NCBI RefSeq assembly: GCF_045679555.1
Contig: NC_092120.1
Span: forward strand, 12,265,805 to 12,329,804
Direction of reading: 5' to 3'
Length of the DNA: 64,000 bases
Source of the DNA: Salvelinus alpinus
Lineage: Eukaryota > Chordata > Actinopteri > Salmoniformes > Salmonidae
This document shows positions 61,501 to 64,000 of the stretch, in pieces. Each line of letters opens with the position of its first letter. Position 1 is the stretch's first letter. The notes under the pieces were generated by a model. The model was not told the origin of the DNA. It made no database searches and saw only the letters and a program-made list of their open reading frames with translations. Made by a program: the position numbers and the translations under genes.

Positions 61501-61916
61501 TGTCACGTTCCTGACCTTGTTTTCCTTTTGTATTGTTGTGTTTAGTGGGTCAGGACGTGAGATGGGTGGGCAGTCTGTGTTTGTTCTATGTTAAGTGTCA
61601 GGTTTAATTGACCTTGTATGGCTCTCAATCAGAGGCAGGTGTTTTCGTTTTCCTCTGATTGAGAGACATACATAGGGAGGTTGTTTCACATTGTTTGTCG
61701 TGGGTGGTTGTCTTCCGTGTCTGTATGTTATTTCGTACCACACGGGACTGTTTCGGTTTGTATGTAGTCTGTTCCTGTTCGTGCGTTCTTCGTGTCTATG
61801 TAAGTTCTCATGTTTAGGTCAGTCTACGTCGTATGTTATTTTGTATCATTTCAAGTGTAGTTCGTGTTCGTTTTTTCGTCTTGTCAATAAATTCATTATG
61901 TATTCACAACCCGCTG
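61501..61916 (+). repeat. 5' LTR of the compact element
   Basis: Starts TGTCACGTTCCTGACC and contains an AATAAA signal at 61885. The 3' boundary is set near the CTGCA before CCTTGGTTCAATCCCTG, where a primer-binding-like TGG appears. The exact end cannot be fixed without the complete 3' LTR. Confidence 0.65.
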
Positions 61917-62211
61917 CACCTTGGTTCAATCCCTGCTCCTCCTCTTCGGATGAAGAGGAGGAGGACAGCCGTTACAGAACCACCCACCAAATTACCAGAA
62001 CCAAGCAGCGGGGAAAAGGACAGCAACCACAGAAATCCCAGGACTTGTGGACTTGGGAGGACGAGTTGAACGGAGAAGGACCCTGGGCACAGGCTGGGGA
62101 ATATCGCCGCCCCAAAGCTGAGCTGGAGGAAGCGAAAGCTGAGCGGCGGCGATATGAGGAGGCAGCACGGCAGCGGGACAGGTACGAGAGGCAACCCCAG
62201 AATTTTTTTTT
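61898..62211 (+). pseudogene. N-terminal part of the element's gag-like ORF
   Basis: An ATG at 61898 begins MYSQPAAPWFNPCSSSSDEE, an acidic then Arg/Glu-rich stretch (KAERRRYEEAARQRDRYERQ, about residues 80-100) that may form a helix or coiled coil. The frame meets a T9G8 homopolymer (62203-62219) and closes soon after, while the long proline-rich frame opens on the other side. A length change in that run therefore separates two parts of one protein. I do not recognise a known domain, and gag is inferred from the location after the LTR. Confidence 0.55.
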
Positions 62212-63887
62212 GGGGGGGGCTAGAGAGGAGTGTGGCTAAGCCAGGTAGCAGACCTGAGCGCACTCCTCGTGCTTATTATAAGCATCGCGTCACTGGTCAG
62301 GCACCGTGTTATGCGGTTAAGCGCACGGTGTCGCCAGTGCGTGCCCATAGCCCGGTGCGCTATAGAGCAGCCCCCCGAAAGTGTCATGTGAGTGTGGGCA
62401 TCCAGCCGGGGCGTATTGTGCCTGCTCAGCGCGTCTGGTCTCCGGTACGCAGTTTCGGTCCAGGGTATCCTGCGCCGGCTCTGCGTGCTGTGTCTCCGGA
62501 GCGCTGGGAGGGTGCAGTGCGTCCTATGCCTACGCTCCGCTCGTACCGGGCAAATGTGGTAGTGGAGCCTAAGAGAGAAGTGCGCGTAGTAGGCACTAGA
62601 TCTCCAGTGCTCATCCACAGCCCGGTTCAACCTGTGCCTGCACTCTGGAGGGTACGGGCTGGTGTAGTATTCCAGCCTGGGGGAGTGGTGCCAAGGCTGC
62701 GCACCAGAGCTCCAGTACTCCCCCACAGCCCGGTCCTTCAGGTGCCTCGTAACATCAAGCCTCCTGTAGGTCTCTCCAGCCTGGTGGGTCCTGTGGCAGC
62801 CCCACGCACCAGGCTGTCTCTCCGTCTCCTCCCTACAGGTGTGCCCATCTGCCCAGCGGCGCCTGAACTGCCCGTCTGCCCAGCGGCGCCTGAACTGCCC
62901 GTCTGCCCAGCGGCGCCTGAACTGCCCATCTGCCCAGCGGCGCCTGAACTGCCCGTCTGCCCAGCGGCGCCTGAACTGCCCGTCTGCCCAGCGGCGCCTG
63001 AACTGCCCGTCTGCCCAACGGCGCCTGAACTGCCCGTCTGTCATGAGCCTGCAAAGCCGCCCGTCTGTCATGAGCCTGCAAAGCCGCCCGTCTGCCATGA
63101 GCCTGCAAAGCCGCCCGTCTGCCAAGAGCCTACAGAGCCGTCCGCCAGACAGGAGCCGCCAGAGCCTTCCGCCAGACCGGATCAGCCAGAGCCTTCCGCC
63201 AGACCGGATCAGCCAGAGCCTTCCGCCAGACCGGATCAGCCAGAGCCTTCCGCCAGACCGGATCAGCCAGAGCCTTCCGCCAGACCGGATCAGCCAGAGC
63301 CTTCCGCCAGACCGGATCAGCCAGAGCCTTCCGCCAGACCGGATCAGCCAGAGCCTTCCGCCAGACCGGATCAGCCAGAGCCTTCCGCCAGACCGGATCA
63401 GCCAGAGCCTTCCGCCAGCCAGGACCAGCCAGAGCTTTCCGCCAGCCAGGACCAGCCAGAGCCGTCCAGCCAGGACCAGCCAGAGCCGTCCAGCCAGGAC
63501 CAGCCAGAGCCGTCCAGCCAGGACCAGCCAGAGCCGTCCAGCCAGGACCAGCCAGAGCCAGCTAGCCAGGATCCGCCAGAGCCAGCCAGCCAGGATCCGC
63601 CAGCCAGTCCGGTGTTGTCCCTCAGTCCGGAGCTGCCGTCCCTCAGTCCGGGGCTGCCCCTAAATCCAGCGGGACCCATGTCTAGGGTTCCCAGTCCAAG
63701 GTCGGTGGCGAGGGTCGCCACCTTGAGGAGGCCACAGAAGCGGGGATTTATTATGGTGGGATGGGATCCACGTCCTGCGCCAGAGCCGCCGCCGCGGACA
63801 GATGCCCACCCAGACCCTCCCCTAGACTTTTTTTTATGGTGCGTCCGGAGTTCGCACCTTAAGGGGGGGGTTCTGTCACGTTCCTGA
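62154..63887 (+). CDS. Proline-rich 9-residue-repeat protein of the LTR element
   Basis: A single open frame of 577 codons, of which the part after about 62215 reads as the continuation of the preceding frame. The first 200 residues are basic and repeat R-x-SPV and HSPV motifs. From about 62838 there are tandem 9-residue units (PELPVCPAA, then KPPVCHEPA, then DQPEPSARP about ten times) and at the end 8-residue DQPEPSSQ units. The composition is mostly Pro, Glu, Ser and Ala, likely disordered. The stop TGA (63885-63887) lies 12 bases inside the 3' LTR. No RT or other enzymatic motif is seen. Function is unknown. Confidence 0.7.
   Translation: MRRQHGSGTGTRGNPRIFFWGGLERSVAKPGSRPERTPRAYYKHRVTGQAPCYAVKRTVSPVRAHSPVRYRAAPRKCHVSVGIQPGRIVPAQRVWSPVRSFGPGYPAPALRAVSPERWEGAVRPMPTLRSYRANVVVEPKREVRVVGTRSPVLIHSPVQPVPALWRVRAGVVFQPGGVVPRLRTRAPVLPHSPVLQVPRNIKPPVGLSSLVGPVAAPRTRLSLRLLPTGVPICPAAPELPVCPAAPELPVCPAAPELPICPAAPELPVCPAAPELPVCPAAPELPVCPTAPELPVCHEPAKPPVCHEPAKPPVCHEPAKPPVCQEPTEPSARQEPPEPSARPDQPEPSARPDQPEPSARPDQPEPSARPDQPEPSARPDQPEPSARPDQPEPSARPDQPEPSARPDQPEPSARPDQPEPSASQDQPELSASQDQPEPSSQDQPEPSSQDQPEPSSQDQPEPSSQDQPEPASQDPPEPASQDPPASPVLSLSPELPSLSPGLPLNPAGPMSRVPSPRSVARVATLRRPQKRGFIMVGWDPRPAPEPPPRTDAHPDPPLDFFLWCVRSSHLKGGVLSRS
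62838..63600. repeat. 27-bp coding tandem repeats of the LTR element
   Basis: Three successive arrays: CTGCCCGTCTGCCCAGCGGC-type units (about 62838-63040), CCGCCCGTCTGTCATGAGCC units (63040-63130) and TTCCGCCAGACCGGATCAGC units (63165-63410). They then change to 24-bp CCAGCCAGGACCAGCCAGAG units. Periods of 27 and 24 preserve reading frame, which suggests the protein frame was under selection when the arrays grew. Confidence 0.92.
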
Positions 63888-64000
63888 CCTTGTTTTCCTT
63901 TTGTATTGTTGTGTTTAGTGGGTCAGGACGTGAGATGGGTGGGCAGTCTGTGTTTGTTCTATGTTAAGTGTCAGGTTTAATTGACCTTGTATGGCTCTCA
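63874..64000 (+). repeat. 3' LTR, partial
   Basis: The first 127 bases of the 3' LTR after the polypurine tract AAGGGGGGGGTTC. They are the same as the start of the 5' LTR as far as I can compare by eye, and are cut by the window end. Confidence 0.9.

Larger units (their letters stand above)
61501..64000 (+). mobile_element. Compact non-autonomous LTR retrotransposon, 3' LTR runs off window
   Basis: TGTCACGTTCCTGACCTTGT occurs at 61501 and again at 63874, and both copies continue identically to the window end (about 127 bases of the second copy). These are the 5' and 3' LTRs. A G-rich polypurine tract (63863-63870) precedes the second. The internal part, about 1.95 kb, has no RT, RNase H or integrase. 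It encodes only a repetitive proline-rich protein. Movement would need enzymes from a full-length relative. The near-identical LTRs point to a recent insertion. Confidence 0.85.

Noticed and set aside
62220..63125. 301-residue minus-strand frame
   Set aside because: It is the complement of the 27-bp coding repeats. The plus frame fits the LTR element.

Overview
The window is vertebrate nuclear DNA, almost certainly from a salmonid fish (trout, salmon or charr group). It is AT-rich, intron-bearing and packed with repeats of the kind known from salmonids: Tc1-like elements with Sleeping Beauty-type ends, a tRNA-derived SINE, hAT-like non-autonomous elements, L2/jockey-type LINEs, Ty3/gypsy LTR elements and long GA and TG microsatellites. 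There are no operons, bacterial genes, CRISPR arrays or tRNA/rRNA genes.

Layout. Positions 1-1282 are the right part of a decayed Tc1 element. From 1285 to about 45 kb there is no recognisable host gene: long low-complexity intergenic stretches alternate with insertions. These are an L2-like LINE with a mutated RT active site (5728-8076, minus), a hAT fragment with ZBED-like coding remains (19607-20472), a Tc1 element split by a solo LTR (20983-22918), a foldback element (23956-24153), a hAT element with a gypsy 3' end inserted in it (27529-29005), a small Tc1 derivative (29024-29519), a third Tc1 element (32814-34422), a LINE tail between GA runs (35719-36688), a SINE (40637-40809), a Tc1 end (41693-41889), a second copy of the same hAT family (44610-45075) and a nested palindrome (45133-45290).

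Positions 45689-50022 hold a Ty3/gypsy retrotransposon with a 5' LTR, primer binding site, gag, protease, RT and RNase H. It stops at the start of integrase, and only about 10 bases of the 3' LTR seem to remain.

The one host gene is on the plus strand from about 51.7 kb to beyond the window end. It is a soluble guanylate cyclase beta-type subunit, probably beta-2 (gucy1b2). Eight coding exons (51727-59160) encode an H-NOX heme domain with the proximal histidine and the Y-x-S-x-R heme-propionate motif, followed by the H-NOX-associated (HNOBA) region. The coiled coil and cyclase catalytic domain must lie downstream. Intron 4 contains a 29-bp minisatellite. Intron 5 holds a decayed THAP-domain exon, a hAT-like element, a LINE 3' end and a hairpin MITE. 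Intron 8 has been enlarged past 4.8 kb by a LINE lacking its RT core, an LTR fragment and a compact LTR retrotransposon whose only long frame encodes a proline-rich 9-residue-repeat protein.

Nothing here is a clearly new biological system. The best leads are the compact LTR element and its possible dependence on TGTCAC-type gypsy elements, the nested insertions with readable target duplications, the intronic THAP relic with a good splice donor, and the palindromic foldbacks. All family assignments are from recognition of motifs, without database searches.
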